The notes under the pieces: model-generated
What the model was told of the DNA's origin: nothing
What the model saw: the letters and a program-made list of their open reading frames with translations, nothing else
Databases searched by the model: none
Assembly: GCA_001839685.1 (NCBI GenBank)
Contig: MLAK01000823.1
Location: forward strand, 1 to 58,789
From: Tritrichomonas foetus
Taxonomy: Eukaryota; Parabasalia; Tritrichomonadida; Tritrichomonadidae
Direction: 5' to 3'
Length of the DNA stretch: 58,789 bases
Shown here: piece by piece, positions 46,507 through 58,251 of the stretch
How positions within the stretch are numbered: the first letter of the stretch is position 1
Layout of the letters: each line of letters begins with the position of its first letter
Position numbers and translations under genes: made by a program

Positions 46507-49500
46507 ATGACTAATTCTCAATGGAATAGTGAAATTTATGGTAATGGGTACGGCAACTACCAATACGGATATGGCAACAATTCTTACAACTATAATTATC
46601 AATCAGCTAGCGAATCCGAGTCTTCAAGCCACTCCTCTTTTGAAGAAAATAGCTCAAGTGAATCATCAAATTCAGAGGACGAATACCATGACACCAATTC
46701 TTCACGGAGGAATGCCAAAAAGTTAAAGGCAGCAAACCAAAAACAAGGAACTCAACGATCTAGCTCTAGGAAGGGCTCAGACAGACAATCTGGACAAAGA
46801 GACACTACGGGCAATACAAAGAAGGCAAGGAGACCTTACGGAGATTCAAGTGACTATGACAGTACCGAGTCAGAATACTTTTCAAGCGATTCAGAGAACT
46901 TTGGAATAGCCTCGAGAGACAGGAGTAGACGAAATACTGGGAATATTAATTATGGTGATGAAGAAGGCGATACAGATTACGATTCACAGAAAGAAGACTT
47001 TGAATTTAGCGATAATGAACAAAAAGAAGAATACACTGGTCCACAAATCGAGCGAATTATCGGTACGGAAATAGAAAAGAAAGGATTGAAACGACAATAC
47101 TATGTAAAATTTAAGAATGAATCCTATGTGCATTGCAGATGGATGACTAGAGAAGAAATAGAAGATCCTACTTATCACAACGGCCAGAAGATGCTCAAAA
47201 AGTGGAAGAATGAAAAGAAAAAGTATTTCTATCTTGAAGGTGCGGAAGAATCAGTAAATAACTTACAGGTGCTGAGCTCACAAAGAGATGATATCATCAA
47301 TCCCGAATATTTCGAAGTTAACCGTGTAATTGCTAAGCAAATCGATGAAGAAACAATGAGAACAAAATATCTTGTTCTTTGGTCAGCCGCAAGTAAAAAT
47401 GAAGAGGAGTATTCTTGGGAATTTGAAGAAGATATTGATAATGAAGCAGCTTTGAATGCTTTTCTGAAACGTGAAAGACATTATTATGATGTGATTCAAC
47501 AACCTGTTCCAAACCACGCTATTCAGCATCCAATGTACTATAGACCTTATACACCTGCTGATAAACCAATTTTCAAGAATGGCTTAGAATTACGTGATTA
47601 CCAACTTGATGGTTTAAATTGGCTCAGAAAATGTTGGTATGAACATAAATCCTCAATTCTTGCTGATGAAATGGGTCTTGGTAAAACCGTTCAAGGTGTT
47701 TGTATTGTGAATGAAATCCACAAACTTGGTTTCCGTGGACCATTTTTAGCAGTCGCTCCAAAGTCAACACTCATGCAATGGGAAAGAGAATTTCAGGCAT
47801 GGACAGACTTAAATGTGGTCAGATATTCGGACGGCAAAAAATCACGTCAAATCATCAATCAGTATGAACTTTTCTGGTGTATGGAAAATGGAGTGAATGA
47901 TGAAAGATATGAAAAATTCGATGTTATGCTTATGAACTACGAAAAGTTACTCACAGATGATGTTCAACAAATTGTAAACAGATTTAACTGGGAATACGTC
48001 CTTGTTGATGAAGCCCACAAACTTCAAAATAGTACCAATCGAACTTACCAAATTTTCGAACAATTAATCAAAGATCGAAAAATACGACATATTTTGTTGA
48101 TGACTGGTACACCAAAGCAAGGTCAATCATCAAATATTTGGGGTCTCCTCCATCTCATCAATCCACAAGTATTTAACGATCTCGAATCTTTCAAGAAAAG
48201 ATATGATCTTCCTGAATATCAAGATGAACTTCAAAGCGTCATAGCACCATATATGCTTAGACGTGTAAAGAACGAGGTCGAAAAAACAATCGGAAGCAAA
48301 GAAGAAAATATTGTTGAAGTTGAATTATCAAAATCACAAAGAAGTTTATATAAACGTATGCTTCAACAAAACGCTGCCCAAACAAACGATAACAACTTTG
48401 CAACAAATAACGTGAAAATGCAACTACGTAAAGTGTGTAATCACCCCTATCTACTCACCGATCCAAAAACACCAAGAGATTCTTTAATTGATCCAGAAGA
48501 AGTCTACAGCGATGATCCAAAGAAGCAAATTACTCATTCATGCGGAAAGATGTTGTTTGTTGATCGTTTATTAAGCAAATTGCGAGAAGAAAATTCCAAG
48601 GTTTTAATTTTCTCGCAAATGACCCAAATTCTTGATATTTTTGAAGAGTATTGCCATCTAAGTAACTACAAATATGAAAGAATCGATGGTCAAGTTAAAG
48701 GAAATAAACGTCAACAAGCAATGGATAGATTTAATGATCCAAAAACCGATACATTTATTTTCTTACTTTGTACAAAAGCTGGTGGTCAAGGCTTAAATCT
48801 TACTGCAGCCAATTATGTTATTATTTATGACTCAGACTGGAATCCACAAAATGATATTCAAGCACAAGCAAGATGTCATAGAATTGGTCAGAAAAACAAA
48901 GTCGAAGTTTTCCGTCTAGTTTCAAGAGGTACATATGAAACAAAGATGTTGAAAGACACTTTTGAAAAAATGGAAAATGATGCATCAATTGACAAAAAAG
49001 AAGATCAACCAATATCTCAAGCACAAGAAGAAACAAGATATATTATTAAATTCGATCTAAAAGATTACAATTACACAATTCCCCAACTAATCGATCGTAA
49101 AATTACTGTTCATAACTTACATGAAATCGAAAGCAATCTTACACCTGAAACTGAAGAAGGTGATGTAGAAAACAAGAAATTCATGCAATCTCTTCAACAT
49201 CAAAATGAACTAAGTGAATCACGTCGTCATCGTCGTCAAACTCGATACTTTGGAGACAGTGACAGTGACGAAATTGATGATGATGATGGATTTAAGACAA
49301 AAGAAGACTTTAAGTATAAATCCTTACGAAAGTTCAAAACAGCACTTTTGCACTTTGGTTGGGATAAATGGGAAAAGATTCAAGGTGAATATAAAGGTAG
49401 TTTTGGATTAGATATTCAGGATGTAAGTTTTACATTTCTCTGGCTTCTACTTTATCCAGACGAAGATCCACTTAATTTCACAAACACTCAACTTTTCTAT

Positions 49501-51159
49501 GAAATTTCCGGAAAAGAATCACTCACACAAAATCAAATCAAAAGATTGACGAGAATTAAAAAACTTAAAGATGAAAGAGTTATGAATGAATTCAAAAACG
49601 TAGAAAAGAATAAAATAAAATTATTTGAACTCAAATTCTTCAATGATTACTTCGATGATGACCATGCACCAATGCCATACATCGAAGTTCCACCTGATGT
49701 AGAATGGTCACCGACCGATGATTGGAAAATCATTAATGGAATTAAAGAATCTGGATATGATAACTGGAGAAGAATTGCAGAAAAAATCCAAATTCCCAAT
49801 ATGTCAATCGAAGAAGTAAAGAAATTCATAAGTACAAGATTCAATCAAATCATTCACAAAGTTGAAGGTTATGAAGAGCAAATTGTACAAAGGTTTAATT
49901 TACATGCAAAAAGAGATCAAAAGCGAAGAAAGCGATCATCATCATCAAGAGAAAAGAAAGATCGAAAAGAAACTCATAAACAAAAACATGAAAAAGATCC
50001 CAGAGTTAGAAAGCTAGAAAAATTATGTCGTGCAATTTGTCTATTTGGCGAACCTGTCACGGAAAACAACTGGAACATTTTCGAACAATATGTTGAAAGT
50101 GAAGACAATACAGATCATGATCAAATTCCCCGCTTGAAAGAAGCCGCACTCCGCCTCCTGAAATCAACCACAAGAGATCCTGAAACTGTGTTTGAAAGCA
50201 GTGAGAAAGAATTATATTTCATGAATGAAAAAATTGCAGAAAATATGGTAATCATGATGAAATGGTTTGACCAATTTCGCTCATTTTATTACCACTCTTT
50301 CAATGAACAAAAGCTTTCATCGTTAATGGTTCCTCCTAACCTTGACTGGTGGGACCATGCTAAATATGATCCAATTATCTTTCAGCACATTGAAATGTAT
50401 GGGTTTTCTCGTCCTTTCTCACTCGCATACAAACCTGAATTCAGAGCACATATTCCACCCGCTTCACTTTCCAGGGTTCAAGAAATTATCGAAAACGAGA
50501 ACAATTATCATCGTGTTACAAATGATCTACCTGATATGGGTCAATTAGAAGTTTTAGTTAAAAGATTTGAACTTATGAAATTCATTGATTTGGTAATCGA
50601 TGATTTAAATGACAAAAACTATTCGCAAAACACCGTAGTTGTTGTCGATCCTAAAGAGTTGAAATTCGAACTACCTAGGATTCTAGGTAAGTCTTATCTT
50701 GAAAGCCTAGGTGATAAAGACTTCAACTCAGTTAATGGATATTTGTTCCGTCCGGGCTTTTCAATGAAAGTTAAATACAATGATTCAAACTATCATTGTA
50801 AAGTAACTGATTCTTTATACTCGCCTTTTGTTATTTCAACAAGCAATGGACGCGAATATGTTGGAGATACGCCAAGGAAGGTCTGGGAACAAATATTTGA
50901 TGGAAAACTGCCAGAAAACTTTGATCCGTATGAACTTTTCGGAATCGGCCATCCTTTGGTTCGATATTGGATGCAAGACAAACTTGGTGATCAAAGAGTC
51001 AAAGGTTATCGAAAACTGAAATTCGAAATGAAGAAAGAGGAAAAGCCAGTCAAACCAGTCGAAAAGTTACCTTCTAAATCTGGAAAACCAAGTTTAAGTT
51101 TCATGCCATCACTTGGAAGACCAAAGAAAAAAGGTGGATTTATGTTTCTCCCAAAATAA
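46507..51159 (+). CDS. CHD-type chromodomain SNF2 ATPase (CHD1-like remodeller)
   Basis: This 1550-residue protein starts with a Tyr/Asn/Gly-rich then Ser/Asp/Glu/Arg-rich disordered region (1-170). Two chromodomains follow (about 178-250, with YYVKFKNESYVHCRWMT, and about 275-335, with KYLVLWSAASKNEEEYSWE). The SNF2 ATPase includes LRDYQLDGLNWL and DEMGLGKTVQ (about 361-400), VDEAHKLQN (about 500) and TGTPKQGQSS, then helicase-C with GGQGLNLTAANYVIIYDSDWNPQ and QARCHRIGQ to about 815. SANT/SLIDE-like helices (about 945-1120) and a CHD1 C-terminal-like helical region (about 1165-1290) come next. The last 100 residues are Lys/Pro-rich. CHD1 slides nucleosomes on transcribed genes. The Met at 46507 is the first of the open frame. 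Confidence 0.92.
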   Translation: MTNSQWNSEIYGNGYGNYQYGYGNNSYNYNYQSASESESSSHSSFEENSSSESSNSEDEYHDTNSSRRNAKKLKAANQKQGTQRSSSRKGSDRQSGQRDTTGNTKKARRPYGDSSDYDSTESEYFSSDSENFGIASRDRSRRNTGNINYGDEEGDTDYDSQKEDFEFSDNEQKEEYTGPQIERIIGTEIEKKGLKRQYYVKFKNESYVHCRWMTREEIEDPTYHNGQKMLKKWKNEKKKYFYLEGAEESVNNLQVLSSQRDDIINPEYFEVNRVIAKQIDEETMRTKYLVLWSAASKNEEEYSWEFEEDIDNEAALNAFLKRERHYYDVIQQPVPNHAIQHPMYYRPYTPADKPIFKNGLELRDYQLDGLNWLRKCWYEHKSSILADEMGLGKTVQGVCIVNEIHKLGFRGPFLAVAPKSTLMQWEREFQAWTDLNVVRYSDGKKSRQIINQYELFWCMENGVNDERYEKFDVMLMNYEKLLTDDVQQIVNRFNWEYVLVDEAHKLQNSTNRTYQIFEQLIKDRKIRHILLMTGTPKQGQSSNIWGLLHLINPQVFNDLESFKKRYDLPEYQDELQSVIAPYMLRRVKNEVEKTIGSKEENIVEVELSKSQRSLYKRMLQQNAAQTNDNNFATNNVKMQLRKVCNHPYLLTDPKTPRDSLIDPEEVYSDDPKKQITHSCGKMLFVDRLLSKLREENSKVLIFSQMTQILDIFEEYCHLSNYKYERIDGQVKGNKRQQAMDRFNDPKTDTFIFLLCTKAGGQGLNLTAANYVIIYDSDWNPQNDIQAQARCHRIGQKNKVEVFRLVSRGTYETKMLKDTFEKMENDASIDKKEDQPISQAQEETRYIIKFDLKDYNYTIPQLIDRKITVHNLHEIESNLTPETEEGDVENKKFMQSLQHQNELSESRRHRRQTRYFGDSDSDEIDDDDGFKTKEDFKYKSLRKFKTALLHFGWDKWEKIQGEYKGSFGLDIQDVSFTFLWLLLYPDEDPLNFTNTQLFYEISGKESLTQNQIKRLTRIKKLKDERVMNEFKNVEKNKIKLFELKFFNDYFDDDHAPMPYIEVPPDVEWSPTDDWKIINGIKESGYDNWRRIAEKIQIPNMSIEEVKKFISTRFNQIIHKVEGYEEQIVQRFNLHAKRDQKRRKRSSSSREKKDRKETHKQKHEKDPRVRKLEKLCRAICLFGEPVTENNWNIFEQYVESEDNTDHDQIPRLKEAALRLLKSTTRDPETVFESSEKELYFMNEKIAENMVIMMKWFDQFRSFYYHSFNEQKLSSLMVPPNLDWWDHAKYDPIIFQHIEMYGFSRPFSLAYKPEFRAHIPPASLSRVQEIIENENNYHRVTNDLPDMGQLEVLVKRFELMKFIDLVIDDLNDKNYSQNTVVVVDPKELKFELPRILGKSYLESLGDKDFNSVNGYLFRPGFSMKVKYNDSNYHCKVTDSLYSPFVISTSNGREYVGDTPRKVWEQIFDGKLPENFDPYELFGIGHPLVRYWMQDKLGDQRVKGYRKLKFEMKKEEKPVKPVEKLPSKSGKPSLSFMPSLGRPKKKGGFMFLPK

Positions 51160-51621
51160 GGACTTTTTTGTTTTATTTAATTGTATATATATTTAGTGAT
51201 ACAATATATATGCGTATATATATTTGATTGTTGATAATCAATATTGTAGACATAGATTTATTATTTATAAATACATGAAATGCAAAATATTCTTTCGTTT
51301 TTCTATTTCATTTATTTATAATTATCACTGAAGTCAATGTCATACATTTTGTTATTATTATTACTTCAATATCAATTTGGGAACAGTTGAAATCAGATCG
51401 ATTATTTCTTTAAAGAAGTTGATGCAGTAAAAACATGAGTGATTGGATTATCTAACATAAGGGCTCTTCATTATCAATTTGATATCATAAAATCTATGAG
51501 ATACAATTGGTGAAAATATGAAATGACAAACGCAAAAGTATATCTAGACCAAACAAGCATAATCAAAATCAAATTCAAAATGAACAGATAAAATGGAGCA
51601 TTTTGTATATGATTAAGATAT
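51160..51621. other. Intergenic between convergent genes
   Basis: This 462-bp AT-rich region has TA microsatellites (about 51185-51230). No gene was seen. The 3' ends of the CHD and transketolase genes face each other. Confidence 0.5.
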
Positions 51622-53598
51622 TTATTCGTAAAATTCAGCAACAAACTTTTTAGCTTCAGCGACAATATTTTCGACTGTGAAGCCAAATTCTTTGAAGCAA
51701 ACTGGTCCTGGTGCAGAGAATCCGTAAGTATCGACGCCAAGGTGGTGCTGTGAGTATTTGTGCCATCCGTAGGAAACGCCAGCTTCGACTGACATTGTAG
51801 CGACACCCTTTGGAAGGACTGTTCTTCTGTATTCGAGGCTCTGTTCGTCGAACAAGAGGAAGCATGGAAGGGATACGACTTGGACTGGGAAGTCAAGTTT
51901 TTCAGCAGCTTGGATGACAAGATGGAGTTCTGAACCTGTTCCGATAAGTACTAATTTTGGCTTTTCGGCTGGTGCCTTGATGATGTAACCACCCTTCAAA
52001 GCTCCTTCGTAAGTTGCTTCTGGGCACATTGGAACGCCTTGTCTGGTGAATGTGAAGACTGACGGACGGGCCTTTCCGCAAAGTGCGCATGCGTACGCAG
52101 CAGCAGTTTCTGCACGGTTTGCTGGGCGATAATGGGCGACGTTTGGCATTGCGCGAAGTTGGGAAATTCCTTCAACTGGCTGGTGAGTTGTTCCATCTTC
52201 TCCAACGCCGATTGAGTCGTGTGTGCAGACCATGAGGACTCTGAGGCTCTCAATTGCTGCAATTCTGATGGCCGGAATCATGTAATTACTGAAAACAAAG
52301 AAAGTGGATGAGAATGGAACCAAGCCAGAGAATCTGCAGAATGCAATACCATTGCAGATTGCTTGCATGGCGTGCTCGCGGATTCCAAACTCGAAGTAGC
52401 GGCCTGTTCGGCACTTGGCGTTGAACAGCTCGGATCCCTTCAGTGTTGTATTGACTGATGGTGTCAAGTCCGCAGATGAGCCGATGAAGCCTGGGTAGCG
52501 AGGATAGATCAAGTTGAGAACTTCGCCTGAGAAGACGCGTGTTGCAGCAGCTTTTTCGTCGTTCTTTGGCAAGAATTTATCGAAGTCTTCAAATTTGAAG
52601 TCTCCCTTGATGATTCTCTGAAGTTCGGCATACTCGGTTGGATATTTCGCTTGATAGTCGGCGTAGAGTTTGTTCCATGCTTCAACTTTCTCGTGCGTTT
52701 TGGCGCGCACCTGGGCATAGAAGTCGCAAACGTCTTGGGAAACAACGAATGATTGCTCTGGATCGAATCCGTAGTGCTTCTTGACGTCGATGAAGTGGTT
52801 TTGTGGAAGAGGAGCTCCGTGGACAGCGCTGGTGTTTTGCAAACCCGATCCGTAGCCGATTGTTGTGTGGAGTCTGATCATGACTGGCTTATCTTCGACT
52901 TTGAGAGCCTCTGTGATTGCGTCATGAATTGCCTGAAGATCGACGTCTGCGTTTTCGACTGAGATTGTATGCCATCCATATGCCCTGTAGCGCATGAGGA
53001 CATCTTCGGTGAATGCAAGATCTGTTGAGCCGCTGATGGTGATTCTGTTGTCATCCCAGAAGCAGATGAGGTTGTTAAGAGCAAGGTGTCCGGCAAGGGC
53101 TGCAGCTTCGTGGGAAATGCCCTCCATCATATCGCCATCAGATGTGAAGCACCAAATCTTGTTGTTGAAGATTGGAAAGTCCGGCTTGTTGAAACGAGCA
53201 GCGAGATGTAAGAATGCAATTGATTGGCCGACAGCATTTGCAATTCCTTGACCAAGAGGGCCGGTTGTGGCGTCGACGATTGGGAGGGCGTGGACCTCAG
53301 GATGACCGGCTGTCTTGGCTCTAAACTGACGGAAGGACTTCAAGTCGTCCATTGTTAATGCCTGAGTGTGGATGTGATAGAGACTGTAGAGGAGGGACGA
53401 TAAGTGGCCGCATGATAAGATGAAGTGATCGCGGTTGATCCAGCCGTCTTCAAAGTTGATGAAGCGGGACCAAAGGACGTGAGCAGTGGGAGAGAGACCC
53501 ATGGCGCCTCCTGGGTGGCCGGAGTTGGCTTTGTTGATCATATCAACACAGAGGATACGGATAGTATTGACGATTTTGGTATCGAGTTCGTTGAACAT
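51622..53598 (-). CDS. TKT: Transketolase
   Basis: From the ATG at 53598 this is 658 residues, the normal size. It moves two-carbon units between sugar phosphates with thiamine diphosphate in the pentose-phosphate pathway, in the cytosol. Diagnostic segments: NSGHPGGAMGLSPTAHVLW (N-terminal), TTGPLGQGIANAVG, and SDGDMMEGISHEAAALAG (thiamine-binding region) with WDDNRITISG. HTTIGYGSGLQNTSAVHGAPL is next, then GIREHAMQAICNG. CTHDSIGVGEDGTTHQPVE and FTRQGVP complete the set. The start at 53658 would add 20 residues of no family match. The gene is markedly GC-rich and codon-biased relative to its neighbours, a sign of high expression. Trichomonads have several transketolase copies. Confidence 0.97.
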   Translation of the reverse strand: MFNELDTKIVNTIRILCVDMINKANSGHPGGAMGLSPTAHVLWSRFINFEDGWINRDHFILSCGHLSSLLYSLYHIHTQALTMDDLKSFRQFRAKTAGHPEVHALPIVDATTGPLGQGIANAVGQSIAFLHLAARFNKPDFPIFNNKIWCFTSDGDMMEGISHEAAALAGHLALNNLICFWDDNRITISGSTDLAFTEDVLMRYRAYGWHTISVENADVDLQAIHDAITEALKVEDKPVMIRLHTTIGYGSGLQNTSAVHGAPLPQNHFIDVKKHYGFDPEQSFVVSQDVCDFYAQVRAKTHEKVEAWNKLYADYQAKYPTEYAELQRIIKGDFKFEDFDKFLPKNDEKAAATRVFSGEVLNLIYPRYPGFIGSSADLTPSVNTTLKGSELFNAKCRTGRYFEFGIREHAMQAICNGIAFCRFSGLVPFSSTFFVFSNYMIPAIRIAAIESLRVLMVCTHDSIGVGEDGTTHQPVEGISQLRAMPNVAHYRPANRAETAAAYACALCGKARPSVFTFTRQGVPMCPEATYEGALKGGYIIKAPAEKPKLVLIGTGSELHLVIQAAEKLDFPVQVVSLPCFLLFDEQSLEYRRTVLPKGVATMSVEAGVSYGWHKYSQHHLGVDTYGFSAPGPVCFKEFGFTVENIVAEAKKFVAEFYE

Positions 53599-54714
53599 GA
53601 GATTGGTGTGGATCTGAAGATGAGATTTAAATCTACGAAAGTGATGTGCTTCATTCAATTTTTCTGGAGAGTTTTCCGAGAATTAAAATGTGGTCTATTC
53701 AAAGGATTTGAAAAAGTTGAATGACTTCGCCGTTGATAAAACTCAGACGGAGTTCATCAAAATTTGGCTAGTGAATATGAAAAAGTGTACTCCAACCGCC
53801 AAATCACCTTTTCCTTAGAATTTATTGTAACTAAATATATCATTAAAAAGCATCCAATAGAATTTATTATTTTTGGTCGATATATGATTAAATACAGTAT
53901 TATATGAGATAATTTTGGGTTAATGATAAACATCAATTAGAATGAGTGCTCATTTCGGATAATGAAATGATTTTGGAAGCTAAAGGTCGAGAAACTGCTG
54001 ATTTAGTGCTTGGATAAAAATAAAAAAGTGGAATTTTTCACAAAAAGTTTTAGATATGGAAAATTGAAAATACATATTGAATATTTTCATTGATCAATGT
54101 TCAACTCTTCATCTTTTGTAAATTCGAATTTACTCGCGCACAGAACAACCTTGTCAAAAAATAAAAATAAAATCTTATTCTAATATTGTATGTTCATTAG
54201 AAAATTCAATAATTACAATTATTTCTGGAAATCCAGATTCTGATTTTAAATATGTCATTTTTTAAAATATATATTGGCTCACGGTATATTTATAAATTGT
54301 AATTTACAATTTGTAAATGTTGATTTCAATCAAAAAAACAATGAAAAAGGAAATGAAATTTTGGAGCTAATAAAGTGCGACAAGTTTCCCCGTGAACACT
54401 TTTCGTTAATTTGACGTTTCATTTGACCTTAAATGTTCACTGTAAAACTGGTCGTATTTGAATTGAATGTACGTGAGTGATTGAATCAGTTAAAATCAAA
54501 AATAAAGTGTGTCTGTCAACAAGCTTTCGATTGTGTTTGACTTATTAGATGGAAGAAAAAATGTGGCAAGACGAACTAGTTAGAATGACATACATGAAGA
54601 AAAATGAGACTTTAACAATGTAGAATATCCGTAGCTTGACAATTGTGATGTGATATTTTTGAATCATATGAAATAAACCAATGAAAAAGTTAAATAGAGT
54701 ATCGGAACTTCGAA
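53599..54714. other. Divergent intergenic region, 1.1 kb
   Basis: This AT-rich region separates transketolase and the nucleoside transporter. It holds a 24-codon ATG frame at 54549-54623 (MEEKMWQDELVRMTYMKKNE...) ending 91 bp before the transporter ATG, which could be an upstream ORF but may be chance. An inverted repeat AAATTGTA-ATT-TACAATTT lies at 54294-54312, and GCCGTTG near 53727 is a Myb-like match. No larger gene was seen. Confidence 0.45.
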
Positions 54715-55932
54715 ATGAATCCTAGCATAGAAGAAGTTCTCAACAAAACTGATTCTTCTGATGAGCAACTTCCACAAAGTAGTGAAAAATCTCACCAAAA
54801 AATTCCAAATATTTTATTCTTCTTTTTAGGAAATGCATCTTTATTAGCCTATAATATTGCCATCAATGCAATTGATGTTTTTTCACCATTATTTGAAGAA
54901 TTAAATATAAATATTGGTGCTGATATCAGTCGTGCATATAATATACCAAGTTCGATTATGTCTTTTCTTCTCATTTTTTTCAAACCAACAAATTTGCGTA
55001 TTTCTATCAGTACTGGCTTAATAATATTAATATTAGTCATGTGCATCATGCCAGCCTTATTTGCTCATGTTAATAATATTTCAACCAATGCTTTATATTG
55101 GTCAACTGTTATTTTACTTGGAATTACAGGTGTTTTTTCCTCACTTGTATTTTCATCGACATATGCTTTTGCTTCACAATCTGGAGAGAGCGCAGGAGCT
55201 GCTGTTAGTTCTGGAAATGGTGCATGTGGAGTTATTGCAGCCGCTTTAAGGATTATTACAAAGTTAGCTTTATCGAAAAAAAGCGATATTTCTTCAATTA
55301 TTTATTATTCTGTAACAGCTGTCATATTGGTTTGTACTTTAATTTATTTTTTAATTATCTCTCATAAAAATGAAACTGTTAAATCCCATTTAGTTACCCA
55401 AAAAAGCCAAAGTATGTGTTCAAAAGAACTTTTTCATACAATTTCAATCATATGGGTGGAATGGACAAGTGTTGCATTGAATTTCGTCATTACTTTAATA
55501 TTGTTTCCTGGTTACACAACTGATATAAGACAAGGGAAACTTAAAGATTGGGCTTTTGTTTTAGTTACAACTGTTTTCTGTATATTTGACTGGGTTGGTA
55601 GATATTTGCCTGCTGTGAAAATGATCCCAGCCCGAAAATTTGCATGGATTCCTGTTACATGTCGTTTAATTTTCTTCTTGATATTTATGGTATCAATTCA
55701 AGGTGTTGTCAATCTTGGTGAACCTTATTGGACTATTTGCTGGCAGATGCCTTTTGCCTTAACAAATGGGTATTGCGGTACTGTTTCTCTCATATATGGA
55801 TCAAATCATGAACAGTGTTCAATGGAACAAAGAAAACAAGCATCATTTTTAATATCATTTGCAATAAATGCTGGTATTTTACTTGCAATGTTTTTAACCT
55901 ATGTAATGCCTGCAGGAAAACACCTAGAATAA
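54715..55932 (+). CDS. Equilibrative nucleoside transporter (ENT/SLC29)-like
   Basis: This 405-residue protein (human ENT1 456) has a polar N-terminus (1-30) and about 10-11 hydrophobic spans. Signature segments: SGNGACGVIAAALRIITK (about 165-185, like the conserved ENT TM5), FDWVGRYLPA (about 285-294) and FALTNGYCGTVSLIYGSN (about 350-367). Spans 6 and 7 are joined by a short cytoplasmic loop with Lys, Ser and Cys. Trichomonads cannot make purines or pyrimidines de novo, so salvage of nucleosides through ENT carriers is essential. Substrate range cannot be read from the sequence. Confidence 0.87.
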   Translation: MNPSIEEVLNKTDSSDEQLPQSSEKSHQKIPNILFFFLGNASLLAYNIAINAIDVFSPLFEELNINIGADISRAYNIPSSIMSFLLIFFKPTNLRISISTGLIILILVMCIMPALFAHVNNISTNALYWSTVILLGITGVFSSLVFSSTYAFASQSGESAGAAVSSGNGACGVIAAALRIITKLALSKKSDISSIIYYSVTAVILVCTLIYFLIISHKNETVKSHLVTQKSQSMCSKELFHTISIIWVEWTSVALNFVITLILFPGYTTDIRQGKLKDWAFVLVTTVFCIFDWVGRYLPAVKMIPARKFAWIPVTCRLIFFLIFMVSIQGVVNLGEPYWTICWQMPFALTNGYCGTVSLIYGSNHEQCSMEQRKQASFLISFAINAGILLAMFLTYVMPAGKHLE

Positions 55933-56030
55933 TTTTATGCTTTTATTGTTATGTGTTAATCTCAAAGTACTTATATGTAAACATTTTTATATAACTACAC
56001 CAATAGTTCACTTTAATTTATCTTTATTGA

Positions 56031-58251
56031 TTAATATAATAGATCTAATATTTCATTAGATGTTGAATAATCAAATGCAGTCATTTCATTGGTATCTTTT
56101 ACATTTTTATCAACATTTGAACAAGCCAAAAAAAGCTTTGTCATTTCAATATTACAATTTTTTACAGCAGCAAATAATGGTGTTTGATAAAACAAAAAAT
56201 ATAACTCCAATACTATCTTTGATATTAGGATCAATACTTGGTAAATTAAGAAGAATTTTAACTTTTTCAATATCATTTTGGGCTGTAGCAACGTGAAGAA
56301 CAGTCCTTTTCTGAATATTTTGAATATTTATATTAATATTATTAGTATGAACAAATTGAAGAAAAGTCACACTGTTCCCCATGTTCAAACAATAGAGATG
56401 CAGTGGGGTATTTCCAAAGTAATCGCCCATATTAATATCAATCCTTTCACTGTAATTCAAAAGAAGTTCAATGATCACATTATTCATAGATTTCACTGCC
56501 AAATGAAGTGCATTTTCATGATTTCGTGTATACATTTGGGATATATTAATTTCTTTATCAATAACAAATTGTATTGCACTCAAATTAGACATTTGTATAG
56601 CCAAATGAATAGGATAGAATCCTTTTGAGTCGGGAACATTTTGTGATTCCAAATATCCATATTTATAAAACAATTGAAGTGCATCATAGTTCGAATTGGT
56701 CATTAAATATGAAAAATAAGATTGCTGACTCGGTGAAATTCGATAGTTATCATTGAATAAGCCACTATTCAAATACAAATCGAGGAAATTATAAGATTTA
56801 GTATCGATTGCATTAATTAAAGCGTTTTCTGTTTCACCTTTGATTGGCCATATTTTTTTCACATGAATTCGATTAATTAATTCTTCTGTAACAATGTAAT
56901 TATCATGTGATAATAATCTTTGCAGTATATGCTGCACTTTTTGATTGGTAAAATCCATTTTTTTGGTTTCAATCACTTTCAAAATATCGTAGCACTCATA
57001 CATGAAAATTAACAGCAAATCATCGTTACTAACTGTGATTTGAAATATATCCGATTCGATTTGAAACAATGTAGTTTGGTTATTTTTTAAACAATCAAAC
57101 AAACAATAGTTTTTCATGTTTCGCTCGATTGCATATTCATAAATTTGAATTGATCCTGAATTATAAGCAATTTGAAATAGCAAATCATCTAATTGACCAC
57201 CAAAGTTTTCTTCATTTAGCCATTGAATAATATTCATATTAAAGGTACACATTGGAAGATTTGTCATGAATAATTTATTTTTTTGCTGAAGAAAATGTAG
57301 AAATTCGACATTGGAAAATTCAATTGCAAGACTCATTAAATCTTCAAAATCAATATTGGGATTATTGAGAATTACATATTTGAGTATTTTCCTAGAATTA
57401 TATACTACAGCATATTGGATAGATGTATAAGTTTTCTTTAATGAATTCGATGACATGCACTCAAAAAAAGAATTACCTATTGTTGGATTAGAAGTGTTAA
57501 TGTTATTGGTTTCAACATATTTTTGAAATGAATAGATATCATCATCCCGAACAATGCGAGCAATTTCTAAATGATTTTTACCTTCAAATGCATAATTTTG
57601 ATGATTTGGTAAAACATCATTAAAATAGTCAGGGAGACTCGAAGATCCGTTTCTTATTTCTTCATATAATTGAGGATCCTTATCTTGTATCAATGGTGCA
57701 AACCAACAAAAGAATAAAAGATAACTATCATTTTCACAGTGAAATAATTTACCTGGTCTTTTATTTGTTATGTTTCGCCTTTTCCAGATCTTCTTGAATT
57801 TGCTAATTAGAGAATCAGTAGAAATAATTAATGAATTGCACAAATGATATAATATATATAAAATTTTGCAATTTCCAGGAAACTCTCGAAATATTCTCCA
57901 AATATAATTATTTTCAAAATCGATTAAATAAGAATTATTTTGAATAAAACGAATAATGTTAATATAATGCAGAATTAAATGATGTCTATCTTTACTCACT
58001 AAGAAGAAGTGTTCCGCAAATAAAGAAGAATCAATTTCGTTGGTTTCAAACATATCAAGAATTTCTGTTTTGGTTGAAAACATGTTTTCCTCTTCTACAT
58101 TGTATAACAGGCTTTGTAATCTTTTAGAGGTTAAAAAAAGGGTTTTGTTATGAATCAGTTCATTTTCCATTTCACCACGAAAACCAGCAAGAAAATGAAA
58201 TGATCCAAAGATCAACACCCTTTCAAAAAGTCGATTTGGCGCATCAAACAT
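56031..58251 (-). pseudogene. Ankyrin-repeat protein (DUF3447-like) with one frameshift near the C-terminus
   Basis: The main frame (58251-56152) encodes 699 residues. An N-terminal helical region (about 30-290) is of the DUF3447-like type common in trichomonads. Degenerate ankyrin units follow, then clear ones: GFYPIHLAIQMSNLSAIQFV, NALHLAVKSMNNVIIELLL, GNTPLHLYCLNMGN and RTVLHVATAQNDIEKVKILL. After DPNIKDS the frame shifts at a T6 run (A6 at 56194-56199 on the plus strand). One base out, the next ankyrin unit (YQTPLFAAVKNCNIEMTK) is open to 56031, giving about 739 residues. So this is probably one gene with a single extra T, either a real lesion or a sequence error. It may start at 58251 or at a later Met (58167). 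Confidence 0.8.

Noticed and set aside
54549..54623. A 24-codon ORF upstream of the nucleoside transporter.
   Set aside because: Short ORFs are expected by chance, and no transcript start is known, so it is only mentioned as a possible upstream ORF.
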